Shown one piece after another: positions 25,264 through 33,604 of a stretch of DNA of 64,000 bases. Numbering within the stretch: position 1 is the stretch's first letter; every line of letters starts with the position of its first letter. A model generated the notes under the pieces. The model saw nothing but the letters and a program-made list of their open reading frames with translations. It ran no database searches and was not told the DNA's origin. This stretch comes from Edaphobacter acidisoli (GTDB taxonomy: Bacteria; Acidobacteriota; Terriglobia; Terriglobales; Acidobacteriaceae): positions 868,001 to 932,000 of the forward strand of contig NZ_BMJB01000001.1 of assembly GCF_014642855.1 (NCBI RefSeq), written 5' to 3'. Position numbers and translations under genes: made by a program.

Positions 25264-27474
25264 TCACGCCATCAGCTTGTCGAGCGTGATGGGCAGATCA
25301 CGGACTCGTTTGCCGGTGGCGTTGTAGATGGCGTTTGAGATTGCGGCGGCGACGCCGGTGATGCCGATCTCGCCGATGCCTCTGCAGCCGAGCTGGTTGA
25401 ACTTGTAGTCGGGAATGTTGAGGCAGGTGACGTCGATCTCATGCACGTCGGCGTTGACGGGAACGTGGTACTCGGCGAAGTTCTCGTTGATGGTGCGGCC
25501 ATAGCGATGGTCGATGTGCGCCTCTTCGTGCAGCGCCATGCCGATGCCCCAGACGATACCGCCGGAGAGTTGGTTGGTGCCGGTCTTCTTGTTGAGCAGC
25601 GTGCCGATGTCGTAGGTGGCGACAGCGCGGCGCACCAGCGGCATGTGCGTGTGCGCGTTGACAGCGACCTCGACGAAGACCGCTCCCCATGAGTGCGAGG
25701 TGAAGGTGTCGCGGTCGGGCGCGAGCTGCGAGGTAGCTGTTGCTTCGATAGCCTCGCCGCCGTTGCGGGCGATCAGAGCGGTGATGCTCTCCGGGTCCGC
25801 GCCTGCTTTGGCCATCGTTGATTTGAGATAGAGCTGACCATCGCGTGTGTCGAGATCGTCTGCGTTTGCGCCGTGGAAGGGCGAGTGCGGGTCAGCGACG
25901 GCAACTTGTGCGAGTTTGACCTTGGCTGCGACCGCCGCTTCGTAGACCGCGGGGCAGACGGAGGCGGCGGTGGTTGATCCGCCGGAGCCGCCGGAGCGGG
26001 GCAGGGTGGTGTCGCCGAGCTTCACGTCGACGAGCGATGGGTCCATGTTGAGCGCCTGCGCGACGGACTGCGCGAGGATGGTGTAGGTTCCGGTGCCGAG
26101 GTCCTGCGTGCCGATGCCGACGTAGACGCGTCCGTTGGGTTGGATGCGGACGATGGCGGACGATGGCGAACGGCCCGCGCCGTAGTTGGCCGTGGCCATG
26201 CCGTAGCCGATGAGCAGGTCGCCTTCGCGCATCTGGCCGGGCTTGGCGTTGCGCTTGGACCAGCCGAAGCGGTCGGCTGCTTGCGAATAGGCTTCGCGGA
26301 GATGCTTGCTCGACCACGGCTTGCCGTTCTCGGGGTTCTTTTCGGCGTAGTTGATGAGGCGCAGTTGCACGGGGTCCATGTTGAGTTTTTCGGCGAGTTC
26401 GTCGAGCGCGACTTCGAGACCAAAGCTGCCAGTGGACTCGCCCGGTGCGCGCATCCAGGTGCCCATGCCGAGGTTCAGCGGGACGACCTTGTGTTCGGTG
26501 AAGAGCGATTCGCTGTCGTACATGAGCGAGGTCTGGCCGGCTGCGCCCTCGACCCAGTCCTGAATGAGCGAGGTGTAGCAGGTGGACTCGTGGTGCTGGA
26601 GCAGCAGCTTTCCGTCGGACGCGGCGGCGAGCTTGATGTGTTGGTACGTGTTGGGGCGCGAGCCGACGGGGCCGAACATCTGTCCGCGGTCGAGCGCGAT
26701 CTTCACGGGGCGGCCTGCGACCTTTGCCGCCATGCAGGCCAGTACGGTGTGCGACCAGGTGTAGCCTTTGCAGCCGAAGCCTCCGCCGACGTAGGGATTG
26801 ATGACGTGGACGTTGGCTTGCGGGATGCCGAAGGTGCGGGCCAGCGTGCCCTGCGTCCCCGAGATGCCTTGCGTGGCGTCGTAGACTTCGAGCTTGTCGC
26901 CATCCCATGAAGCGATGGTGGCGTGCGGCTCCATGGGGTTGTGGTTCTCGATGGGCGTCGAGTAGATGTTGTCGATGACGACGGCGGCCTTGGCGAGCGA
27001 AGCATCAGGGTCGCCACGGCGGGTTTCTCTTCCGCGGCCCGGCGGGCGGGCGTCGGCGAGGTGGGCGTGGAAGCCGAGCTTGGCGGGCTGCTCTTTGTAG
27101 GTGATGCGCAGCAGCTTCGCGGCCTGGCGGGCTTCGGGCAGGGAACGCGCGACGATGACGGCGATGGGCTGGCCGCTGAAATAGACAGTCGTGTCCTGCA
27201 GGATGTTGACGTTGCCCGAGACGGTGACGCGCGGCGCGTTGAAGGGCGTGAGGACGTTGTGGACGCCGGATGCGCGTTCGGCGGCTGAGGTGTCGATGGA
27301 CGCGACTTCGCCTGCGGGGATGGTTGCGGTGACGATGTGGCCGTAGGCGACTCCCTTGACGGGGAACTCGGCTGCGTACTTCGCGCGGCCCGTGACTTTG
27401 GCGACGCCGTCGTAGCGGTGGCCCAGCTCGCGCGTGTCGGGTGGAACGTTGGTCTGTACCTCTTGGGCGATCAT
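25264..27474 (-). CDS. paoC: Molybdopterin-binding subunit of PaoC/xanthine dehydrogenase-type aldehyde oxidoreductase
   Basis: 736 residues, the usual length for PaoC (YagR). The N-terminal domain has DGVAKVTGRAKYAAEF, the fold of the aldehyde oxidase/xanthine dehydrogenase a/b hammerhead; the molybdenum domain shows PYVGGGFGCKGY, GTQDLGTGTYTI (molybdopterin-cytosine-dinucleotide loop) and the catalytic glutamate in CRGIGEIGITG. The enzyme oxidises aldehydes (or a related substrate) at a molybdenum centre. The gene overlaps its upstream partner: its ATG (27472-27474) shares the last bases of the FAD-subunit gene ending at 27471. The chaperone gene paoD is not in the window. Confidence 0.9.
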   Translation of the reverse strand: MIAQEVQTNVPPDTRELGHRYDGVAKVTGRAKYAAEFPVKGVAYGHIVTATIPAGEVASIDTSAAERASGVHNVLTPFNAPRVTVSGNVNILQDTTVYFSGQPIAVIVARSLPEARQAAKLLRITYKEQPAKLGFHAHLADARPPGRGRETRRGDPDASLAKAAVVIDNIYSTPIENHNPMEPHATIASWDGDKLEVYDATQGISGTQGTLARTFGIPQANVHVINPYVGGGFGCKGYTWSHTVLACMAAKVAGRPVKIALDRGQMFGPVGSRPNTYQHIKLAAASDGKLLLQHHESTCYTSLIQDWVEGAAGQTSLMYDSESLFTEHKVVPLNLGMGTWMRAPGESTGSFGLEVALDELAEKLNMDPVQLRLINYAEKNPENGKPWSSKHLREAYSQAADRFGWSKRNAKPGQMREGDLLIGYGMATANYGAGRSPSSAIVRIQPNGRVYVGIGTQDLGTGTYTILAQSVAQALNMDPSLVDVKLGDTTLPRSGGSGGSTTAASVCPAVYEAAVAAKVKLAQVAVADPHSPFHGANADDLDTRDGQLYLKSTMAKAGADPESITALIARNGGEAIEATATSQLAPDRDTFTSHSWGAVFVEVAVNAHTHMPLVRRAVATYDIGTLLNKKTGTNQLSGGIVWGIGMALHEEAHIDHRYGRTINENFAEYHVPVNADVHEIDVTCLNIPDYKFNQLGCRGIGEIGITGVAAAISNAIYNATGKRVRDLPITLDKLMA

Positions 27475-28466
27475 GCCTGTGCTCCTTGTCTCTGCTGTGC
27501 GAGGGTGAGGGAGTAGACGATGCTTTGCTTCGCCAGCTCAATCTTGAAGGCGTTGTCCTTCTGGGGCTTCGCTCCGGTGAGTGCGAGCTCGGCTGCTTTG
27601 CGGAAGGCTTCGCGGCCGGCGGTCGCGCCCTTGAGCGAGTCTTCGGCTTCGGGCGAGCGCCAGGGCTTGGCAGCGACGCCGCCGAGCGCGAGGCGGGCGG
27701 ACTTGATCGTGTTGCCGTCGAGTTCGAGCGCGGAGGCGACCGAGACCAGCGCGAAGGCGTAGCTCTGGCGGTCGCGGACCTTCAGGTAGTGGTAGTTGCG
27801 TGAGTAGCGCGGCGCGGGCAGATCGACTGCGGTGATGAGTTCGCCGGGCTTGAGCGTGGTCTCGATCTGCGGCGTGTCGCCGGGCAGCAGGTGGAAGTCG
27901 GCGATGGCGATCTCGCGCTTGCCGTTCTCGCCTTCGACGTGGATGGTGGCTTCGAGGGCGGCGAGAGCCACGCTCATGTCGGAGGGGTTTGTCGCAATGC
28001 ACGAGCTGCTTGCGCCGAGGATGGCGTGGATGCGGTTCATGCCTTCGATGGCCGCGCAGCCCGAGCCGGGATTGCGCTTGTTGCAGGCAGGGAAGGCCGT
28101 GTCCATGAAGTAGTAGCAGCGGGTGCGCTGCATCAGATTTCCGGCCGTGGTGGCCATATTCCGCAACTGGGGCGAGGCGCCGTTGAGCAGCGCCTCGGAG
28201 AGCAGCGGGTAATGCGTGCGGATGAGCTCGTGGTTGGCGAGGTCGCTGTTGCGCACGCTGGCGCCGATGCGGACGCCGCCGTTGGGCAGGCGCGTGACCT
28301 GGTCGAGGTGGAGGTGGTTGACGTCGATGAGCTTCGACGGGTGCTCGACGTCGTAACGCATCAGGTCGACGAGGTTGGTGCCTCCGCCAATGAATTTTGC
28401 TCCCAGAGATACGCCATGGATGGCGGCGTCGGACGAGGTGGCGCGTTCGTAGCTGAAGGGATTCAT
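27471..28466 (-). CDS. paoB: FAD-binding subunit of PaoABC-like aldehyde oxidoreductase
   Basis: 331 residues. The FAD-binding domain begins MNPFSYERATSS and carries the FIGGGTNLVDLM motif (residues 28-39) and TAGNLMQRTRC, with C at the position of the [4Fe-4S] ligands of E. coli PaoB; further Cys follow in TAFPACNKRNPGSGCA. That extra cluster distinguishes PaoB-type subunits from plain xanthine dehydrogenase FAD subunits. Its ATG at 28466 overlaps the stop of the 2Fe-2S gene (ATGA), so translation is coupled. It passes electrons from the molybdenum centre to FAD and on to the acceptor. Confidence 0.9.
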   Translation of the reverse strand: MNPFSYERATSSDAAIHGVSLGAKFIGGGTNLVDLMRYDVEHPSKLIDVNHLHLDQVTRLPNGGVRIGASVRNSDLANHELIRTHYPLLSEALLNGASPQLRNMATTAGNLMQRTRCYYFMDTAFPACNKRNPGSGCAAIEGMNRIHAILGASSSCIATNPSDMSVALAALEATIHVEGENGKREIAIADFHLLPGDTPQIETTLKPGELITAVDLPAPRYSRNYHYLKVRDRQSYAFALVSVASALELDGNTIKSARLALGGVAAKPWRSPEAEDSLKGATAGREAFRKAAELALTGAKPQKDNAFKIELAKQSIVYSLTLAQQRQGAQA

Positions 28467-29182
28467 GCGCGGCCTCCGTTGTACGCCGCGCGGACAGCGG
28501 CGACGATGTTGGGATAGGCGGCGCAGCGGCAGATGTTGCCGCTCATGCGCTCGCGGATCTCGTTGTCGGTGAGTTCGGGTGTACTGGTTTGGCCAGTCGC
28601 GAAGGAGACCGTGCTGAGGTCGTGCCGCTTGTGCTCTTCGAGCAGCGCTGTGGCAGAGCAGATTTGCCCTGGCGTGCAGTAGCCGCACTGGAAGGCGTCG
28701 TGATCGAGAAAGCCCTGCTGCACGGGGCTGAGTGTGTCGCCGTTTGCGAGGCCTTCGACCGTGGTGATCTCCGCGCCTTCGGCAACAACCGCGAGCGTAA
28801 GGCAGGCGTTGACGCGGTGGCCATCGACGAGTACCGTGCAGGCTCCGCATTGGCCGTGGTCGCAGCCTTTCTTGCTACCGGTCAGGTCGAGGTACTCGCG
28901 GAGCGCGTCGAGCAAAGAGGTGCGGGTGTCGAGCGCAGTCAAAGCATGCGATTTGCCGTTGATCTTCAAGGTGAGATCGACCGTGTGGGGCGCAGTTGAG
29001 ACGGCTGCCTGGGCGTCTTCCGCCTCAGCAAAATGTGGAAGGCCGGTGGCCGTGACAGCTCCTAAAATGCCTGCTGCTTTGACGAAGGTCCGGCGGGAAA
29101 ATTCGCCTTCTGGATGAGGTGTCGTTTGATCGGAGGAGGGAGAAAGAGGCTCTTCAAGCTCGGTGCAGAGAGGGGAACTCAT
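28463..29182 (-). CDS. paoA: Tat-exported 2Fe-2S subunit of PaoABC-like aldehyde oxidoreductase
   Basis: 239 residues. A twin-arginine signal (SRRTFVKAAGILGAV) in a 55-residue N-terminal extension marks export with the complex to the periplasm, as in E. coli PaoA. The plant-type [2Fe-2S] ligands are in CDHGQCGAC followed by a Cys further on, and the second cluster's in CGYCTPGQICS and NICRCAAYPN. Start: the ATG at 29182 follows GAGG and gives MSSPLCTELEEP; a TTG 12 codons upstream is less likely. It is the first of three coupled genes, so the promoter is expected in the upstream 540-bp gap. Confidence 0.92.
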   Translation of the reverse strand: MSSPLCTELEEPLSPSSDQTTPHPEGEFSRRTFVKAAGILGAVTATGLPHFAEAEDAQAAVSTAPHTVDLTLKINGKSHALTALDTRTSLLDALREYLDLTGSKKGCDHGQCGACTVLVDGHRVNACLTLAVVAEGAEITTVEGLANGDTLSPVQQGFLDHDAFQCGYCTPGQICSATALLEEHKRHDLSTVSFATGQTSTPELTDNEIRERMSGNICRCAAYPNIVAAVRAAYNGGRA

Positions 29183-29582
29183 TGCAGGTCCTCGTGCGTT
29201 GCTTTGGTTGGGGTTCAAACAAATGTCTGTGAACGAAGCTGCCTATCGAAATAGACGGGTGAGCCGCTCCAAAAGATGCCATTGCCGAACTGGAGATGCG
29301 TGGCGATCTGATCTGCAAATTCGGGCAATGAAGCGTTTTTGGTTTGACCAGAAGTGTAGGAGAAAGTTCGGATTGTGTCTACCGGTGAGCTGCCATGCGA
29401 CGATTCATGGTTCAGGTTCTCCGAGCACATCGCGGACTGCCTGATTACTTTCAGCCATCAAGCGGAGTCTAGTTGAGCAGGCACGTGAAGCTGTATGCAG
29501 CATGCATGTGGAGAGAGGGTACTTCCGGAGGTACGCATTTCTGCGCAGATATGGCGCAAGTTGCGCATCTGGAGGGTCCCAA

Positions 29583-29620
29583 AAGGCATGAAAACCTTGA
29601 TTTTCACGGTTAAATGCCTT
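29583..29620. promoter_or_regulatory. Inverted repeat overlapping the promoter of 29722
   Basis: AAGGCAT at 29583-29589 and ATGCCTT at 29614-29620 are a perfect 7-bp inverted repeat with 24 bases between, which hold a second nested pair (AACC / GGTT) and GAAAA / TTTTC. It covers the spacer between the -35 and -10 boxes, so it could be an operator or simply a DNA hairpin. Confidence 0.4.
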
Positions 29621-29625
29621 AGAAT
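29597..29625 (+). promoter_or_regulatory. Sigma70-like promoter for the small basic-protein gene
   Basis: TTGATT (29597-29602), 17-base spacer, TAGAAT (29620-29625). The -10 matches five of six consensus bases and the -35 four of six. A start near 29632 would give a leader of about 90 bases before the ATG at 29722. Confidence 0.5.
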
Positions 29626-29721
29626 GTAACAAGATGTATCTCTCCCAGCCATCCTCTCCCCGATGAGTTGTTGGGGACGCTGTATGGAAGTAAATCCTGA
29701 AGAAAAGGTACTGAATTCAAT

Positions 29722-29949
29722 ATGGCAAAGCGCCGTGGAAATCCAAACTGGGGCAAGCCCGAGCCGATTGGCCCGGTTGTCCCGACGGTCACTTCGTTTG
29801 AACAGGTCGTGAAGGAGTATAAATTAACGCCTGACCAGTATGTCCGCTCAACGCGACTGCGCGAGTGGGCACGGCGGAATAAGAACTCCAAGTACATTCC
29901 GGAAGCCTTGCTTGAGGCCTGGGGTTTCGAGATCGAATCGACGTTGTAG
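29722..29949 (+). CDS. Small basic conserved-type protein of unknown function (75 aa)
   Basis: 75 residues, rich in Lys and Arg: [20 protein letters not shown], then [45 protein letters not shown] split by nothing obvious. The end, GFEIESTL, is acidic. The helix [19 protein letters not shown] resembles a DNA/RNA-binding arm, but I name no family. It has its own promoter and a strong terminator, which supports a real and well-expressed monocistronic gene. No function can be given. Confidence 0.65.
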   Translation: MAKRRGNPNWGKPEPIGPVVPTVTSFEQVVKEYKLTPDQYVRSTRLREWARRNKNSKYIPEALLEAWGFEIESTL

Positions 29950-29984
29950 TTGCAGTTGTAGTAGAAGCAAACCAGAAATAGAGA

Positions 29985-30020
29985 AACGCCGCCTCGGGCC
30001 AATAGAGGCGGCGTTCTTTT
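29985..30020 (+). terminator. Strong Rho-independent terminator after 29722-29949
   Basis: AACGCCGCCTC and GAGGCGGCGTT make an 11-bp perfect stem with a nine-base loop, followed by CTTTT. It lies 36 bases past the stop and isolates this gene from ribBA. Confidence 0.85.
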
Positions 30021-30080
30021 ATTGCATCGCCCGTATGATGGAGATGCATCGAAACAGATGCATTGGTGAGGAGAGCCTGC

Positions 30081-31229
30081 ATGTTTGCCTCGGTGAAAGA
30101 AGCCGTCGATGAGATTCGCGCCGGCCGGATGGTGGTCGTCGTCGATGACGAAGACCGCGAGAATGAAGGCGACCTGACGCTCGCCGCGGAGTTTGTGACA
30201 CCCGAAGCCATCAACTTCATGGCGAAGTTTGGCAGGGGACTGATCTGCCTGACGTTGACCGAGGAGCGCGCCGACTATCTGCGGCTGGGGCCGATGACGC
30301 GCGAGAACACCTCGCGCTTCGGCACCGCGTTTACCGAGAGTATTGAAGCGCGCGAGGGCGTGTCGACGGGCATCTCCGCCGCAGACCGCGCGCACACGAT
30401 CAAGGTGGCGATCGCTTCCATGTCCACGTCGCGCGATCTGGCGCGGCCGGGACATGTCTTTCCGCTGCGTGCGCGCAAGGGCGGTGTACTGGTTCGCGCT
30501 GGGCAGACGGAGGCTTCGGTCGATCTGGCGCGCATGGCTGGGCTTGTTCCTGCCGGCGTTATCTGCGAGATCATGAATGAAGACGGGACGATGGCGCGCG
30601 TTCCCGATCTGGTGACGTTCTGCGAGCAGCATGGGCTGAAGATGGTGACGGTGGCTGAGCTGATCCGCTACCGGCTGCAGAATGAGCGGTACATCCATCG
30701 CGTGGCTGAGTCGGTGATGCCGACGGCACATGGCGAGTTCCGCATGATCGCGTATGAGAGCGAGGTCGAGGGCGACGAGTCGCATATTGCGCTGGTGCTG
30801 GGCGATGTGAGCGGCAACGAACCGGTGACCGTGCGGGTGCATACGCACTGCCTGGCCGGTGACGTGTTTTCGACCACACTCTGCGACTGCCGCTCCATCG
30901 TGGAGAACTCGCTGAGGATGATTGCCGAGGCGGGCCGAGGCGCGCTGGTGTATCTGCACAACGGCACGAAGGGCTTTGGCCTGGACAAGACGGTCACTCC
31001 GGCGCGTGTGGTGTTTCACCGCGAGCAGCGGGCGCGGGAGGGCCACGACGAGCGCGCGCATCGTACGCTGCGTCAGGTCGGGCTGGGCGGGCAGATTCTC
31101 TCCGACCTGGGCATCCACAAGATTCGTCTGCTTTCCAATACGCCAACGCATGTGCCTGCGCTGCATGGCTTTGGCATCGAAATCGTCGAGCAGGTGCCGG
31201 TCACGATGCAGCCAGCAGTCAAGGGATAA
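30081..31229 (+). CDS. ribBA: RibBA: 3,4-dihydroxy-2-butanone-4-phosphate synthase with a degenerate GTP cyclohydrolase II half
   Basis: 382 residues. The N-terminal DHBP synthase domain (about 1-205) is complete, with [11 protein letters not shown] (22-32), the acid loop and the conserved His/Thr region. It makes the four-carbon precursor of riboflavin. The C-terminal GTP cyclohydrolase II domain (about 206-382) keeps the zinc cysteines (257, 268, 270), but the substrate motif RQEGRG is HNGTKGFG at 293-300 and the Asp normally preceding the catalytic Arg is Thr329. This half may therefore lack GTP cyclohydrolase activity (the RibBX situation seen in some proteobacteria). ATG at 30081 follows GGAGAG. 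No FMN riboswitch is seen. Confidence 0.88.
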   Translation: MFASVKEAVDEIRAGRMVVVVDDEDRENEGDLTLAAEFVTPEAINFMAKFGRGLICLTLTEERADYLRLGPMTRENTSRFGTAFTESIEAREGVSTGISAADRAHTIKVAIASMSTSRDLARPGHVFPLRARKGGVLVRAGQTEASVDLARMAGLVPAGVICEIMNEDGTMARVPDLVTFCEQHGLKMVTVAELIRYRLQNERYIHRVAESVMPTAHGEFRMIAYESEVEGDESHIALVLGDVSGNEPVTVRVHTHCLAGDVFSTTLCDCRSIVENSLRMIAEAGRGALVYLHNGTKGFGLDKTVTPARVVFHREQRAREGHDERAHRTLRQVGLGGQILSDLGIHKIRLLSNTPTHVPALHGFGIEIVEQVPVTMQPAVKG

Positions 31230-31270
31230 GCAAGTCCGCCGATAGGAAGTAGGACGGAGGATTTTGCTCC

Positions 31271-31618
31271 ATGCCTACAACTGCACCTCATCAGAATCAT
31301 CCCGGCCCTGCGCTGGTACCGCTTGTTCGGCGGCCTCCTGCGGGATTTCCGCTCGATGGCGGCCGAGTCAATCTCACCGTCCGGCGCATCACCAAAAACC
31401 ATCATGGCCGCACGCTTCAGATGCTGGGCCACGCGGCGGAGTATCTGGCATACAACCGCGGATTTTCCGAGAGGCGCGCCAGCGCCGCAGACGACGAGGC
31501 GATCAGCATCCTTCGGCGATTGAGCAGCGCGGTCTTTCTGGAGTACGCCGAGGGCGCCCGCGTGCGCCGGCCACTCGAAGATTTTGTGATGGGATGCGCG
31601 AGCTGGCTGCTGGAGTAG
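31271..31618 (+). CDS. Conserved-type hypothetical protein (115 aa)
   Basis: 115 residues without signal peptide or membrane segment. An N-terminal Pro-rich part is followed by NLTVRRITKNHHGRTLQMLGH and a helical AAEYLAYNRGFSERRASAADD stretch and it ends GCASWLLE. GGAGGA precedes the ATG at a suitable distance. It lies 42 bases after ribBA and 36 before thiS on the same strand, so all three may be one transcript. I recognise no domain. Confidence 0.55.
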   Translation: MPTTAPHQNHPGPALVPLVRRPPAGFPLDGGRVNLTVRRITKNHHGRTLQMLGHAAEYLAYNRGFSERRASAADDEAISILRRLSSAVFLEYAEGARVRRPLEDFVMGCASWLLE

Positions 31619-31654
31619 CCGCTTCGCCAGAAGCACCTGTTAAGCTGAAAGAGT

Positions 31655-31930
31655 ATGGCGCTTACAGTGGTTTTGAATGGTCAGCCGCGCAGCTTTGAAG
31701 CTCTCTCCGGGTCCGCGCGGGTTGAAGAACTGGTCCAGGAGCTCGGCTTGAAGGGCGACCGCGTTGCCGTGGAGTTGAACGGCGAGATCGTGCCGCGTGC
31801 CGGATGGGCCGATGCGGAGTTGCACGCAGGCGACCGTGTTGAGGTGGTTCATTTTGTCGGCGGCGGCACGTTTGCAGCAGGCACTTCAGAGACGAGCTGC
31901 AGCAGCAGCGCCTCCCAGCGGTTGCCATAA
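31655..31930 (+). CDS. thiS: ThiS sulfur-carrier protein with C-terminal extension
   Basis: The first 71 residues are a ubiquitin-fold Thi[33 protein letters not shown] and [10 protein letters not shown]. In normal ThiS the Gly-Gly is the very C-terminus, adenylated by ThiF and turned into a thiocarboxylate. Here the frame continues 20 residues past it ([20 protein letters not shown]) before the stop. The tail overlaps the end of the convergent glycosyltransferase gene by 82 bp. Either the tail is removed by a protease, or the stop was lost and the protein is inactive as a carrier, or there is a sequence error. thiF and thiG are not nearby. Confidence 0.75.
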   Translation: MALTVVLNGQPRSFEALSGSARVEELVQELGLKGDRVAVELNGEIVPRAGWADAELHAGDRVEVVHFVGGGTFAAGTSETSCSSSASQRLP

Positions 31931-33045
31931 TCGTTCCATCCTCCAAGTGTGCGAACGCGATCGAGCGCAGCGTGGCTCATGCGCTGCTGCAGCATGGGGT
32001 CGTCAGCGAGTAGCTGCATTCTCTCTGCCAGCGCATCCGAGTCGCGGATAGGAACGATGAAGCCTTCGACGCCGTCGGTGAAGAGATCTTCGCCGCCTGT
32101 GTTCGTCGTACAGATAACGGGGCAGCCGCAGGCGAATGCCTGTCCTTGCACGAGCGCGAGACCCTCTTCAATGCTCGGCAGCACCATCACATGACTTGTG
32201 CTCATCAGCTCGGCGAGCCTGGGTTGCGAGACGGGGCCGAGAAACTCGACGTGCTCGCGCGGCAGCCGTTCGAGCACATGCTTGATGTCTGGGCGAATGT
32301 CGCCGGCAAAACGGAGGCGTTTGGCTGTATGCCTGAGCCTGCTGAAAGCCTCAAGCAGGTAGGGAACTCCTTTGCGCAATCCGGCAGCACCGGCAAAGAG
32401 CACGTCAAAGCGCCCAGGCGCTGGCTCGGCTGTGCGGCGGAAGTTTTCAAGCCGCACACCGTACGGGATGACGTGGACCTTCTCAGGAGGCAGTCCCATC
32501 TCGACAAACGACCGCGCAGCGAAACGTGAAGGAACAGTGATCGCGTCTGCCATCTGGTAGATCTCTTCTTCGCGTTCAATATCGCGCAAGTCGGCGATGG
32601 GATAGCTTACGTCCCAGCGCTTGAACTCATCGACAACAAGATCGTGCTGATAGCGAAAATGCGATGAGCCGCGATCGCACACCATCCGTGTACCTCGCAC
32701 CTGAAGCTCACGCCCGGTCTTCAGGCTGGAGCCGGAGATGGCAATCAACACGTCTGGCGCAGGCTGCGAGCGAAGGCGGCGGCTGGTCCATGCATCGAAG
32801 GCGAGAGCGTTCGCGTAGCTGAGCGGATCGCGCAGCCAGTGAATATTGATGCCCATCCGGAGCATCACCATCTCCGGCGTATGAAACCAGGGGTAGGTGC
32901 GAACTTTTTCCCGCGCCACACCTTCACGCTGGAGCCTTCGCCACGGATACGTCGAATAGACCATCTCAAGCAGGCCGCGCCGCTCAAGCTCTCGCGCCAG
33001 CTCAAAGTGATGGAACGTGCCGAAGACGGTTTGGACAATTCTCAT
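31849..33045 (-). CDS. GT4-family glycosyltransferase
   Basis: 398 residues. Two Rossmann-like domains; the C-terminal one shows [23 protein letters not shown] and the [23 protein letters not shown] motif that marks the nucleotide-sugar-binding site (E-x7-E region). The N-terminal part starts [22 protein letters not shown]. Members transfer a sugar from UDP- or GDP-sugar to glycans of lipopolysaccharide, capsule or exopolysaccharide. There is no polysaccharide operon around it, so the acceptor is unknown. ATG at 33045; a TTG two codons earlier is possible. Confidence 0.9.
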   Translation of the reverse strand: MRIVQTVFGTFHHFELARELERRGLLEMVYSTYPWRRLQREGVAREKVRTYPWFHTPEMVMLRMGINIHWLRDPLSYANALAFDAWTSRRLRSQPAPDVLIAISGSSLKTGRELQVRGTRMVCDRGSSHFRYQHDLVVDEFKRWDVSYPIADLRDIEREEEIYQMADAITVPSRFAARSFVEMGLPPEKVHVIPYGVRLENFRRTAEPAPGRFDVLFAGAAGLRKGVPYLLEAFSRLRHTAKRLRFAGDIRPDIKHVLERLPREHVEFLGPVSQPRLAELMSTSHVMVLPSIEEGLALVQGQAFACGCPVICTTNTGGEDLFTDGVEGFIVPIRDSDALAERMQLLADDPMLQQRMSHAALDRVRTLGGWNDYGNRWEALLLQLVSEVPAANVPPPTK

Positions 33046-33098
33046 CGACAACCTGAAGGGATGGTATCAAAGGCGCTTCGCCACTTGGCATATAATAA

Positions 33099-33127
33099 TT
33101 GACAATGTGGCAGAAGCCCGATAGCAT
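33099..33127 (+). promoter_or_regulatory. Candidate promoter for the RES-Xre operon (leaderless)
   Basis: A perfect -35 TTGACA (33099-33104), 17-base spacer and TAGCAT (33122-33127; four of six bases). Initiation about seven bases after the -10 box falls at 33134, the first base of the antitoxin ATG. No ribosome-binding site precedes that ATG. Confidence 0.5.
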
Positions 33128-33133
33128 TGCATC

Positions 33134-33604
33134 ATGGCACCTGCAGCAAAAGCGGCCCACGTTCTCTGGCCCTCCGAGCACGTTTCGCCCCAGTCCCGAA
33201 GGCGCGGCGCGAGTCTCGGGCTGTCCTCGGGCGACACGGTCGACCTGATTCGAAAGATCGAAGGCGGCTTTTCCTTTGCCGCTTTGGAGACCCTTGAATC
33301 GGCCAGTGGGCTTCCTTTGAATATGCTGGCGTCTGTCATCGGAATCCCGGAGCGCACACTGGCCCGGCGCAAATCCTCAGGCCGGCTCGCCCCTGAAGAG
33401 TCGGAGCGCCTGCTCCGCATTGCGAACCTGTACGAAAAGAGCGTCGAGCTGCTTGAGGGCGACCGGAAGGCGGCGGCAACATGGCTCACGTCTCCAAAGA
33501 AGGCCCTGAACCATCAGTCCCCACTGGCCTATGCGAAGACGGAGATAGGCGCAAGGGAAGTCGAAGACCTGATCGGACGGCTCGAACACGGCGTCTTCTC
33601 CTGA
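33134..33604 (+). CDS. Xre/MbcA/ParS-type antitoxin
   Basis: 156 residues. The C-terminal half carries the MbcA/ParS/Xre toxin-binding domain (formerly DUF2384): LLEGDRKAAATWLTSPKKALNHQSPLAY and TEIGAREVEDLIGRLEHG. The N-terminal half has an Xre-like helix-turn-helix, MLASVIGIPERTLARRKSS, for repression of the operon. It neutralises the RES toxin encoded next, whose ATG overlaps this gene's stop (TGATG). The start ATG at 33134 coincides with the predicted transcription start and has no ribosome-binding site upstream. Confidence 0.9.
   Translation: MAPAAKAAHVLWPSEHVSPQSRRRGASLGLSSGDTVDLIRKIEGGFSFAALETLESASGLPLNMLASVIGIPERTLARRKSSGRLAPEESERLLRIANLYEKSVELLEGDRKAAATWLTSPKKALNHQSPLAYAKTEIGAREVEDLIGRLEHGVFS

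Larger units (their letters stand above)
29183..29721. other. Divergent intergenic region, 540 bp
   Basis: Between the aldehyde oxidoreductase operon (minus) and the small basic-protein gene (plus). It holds one promoter-like pair and an overlapping inverted repeat, listed separately. Short frames on the minus strand here (e.g. 29215-29430) look like chance. Composition is distinctly more AT-rich than the flanking genes. Confidence 0.5.

Noticed and set aside
30021..30080. FMN riboswitch before ribBA
   Set aside because: The gap after the terminator is about 60 bases, too short, and shows no RFN element.
33091..33096. A perfect TATAAT upstream of the antitoxin
   Set aside because: No reasonable -35 at 16-18 bases upstream; the TTGACA/TAGCAT pair nearby is better placed.
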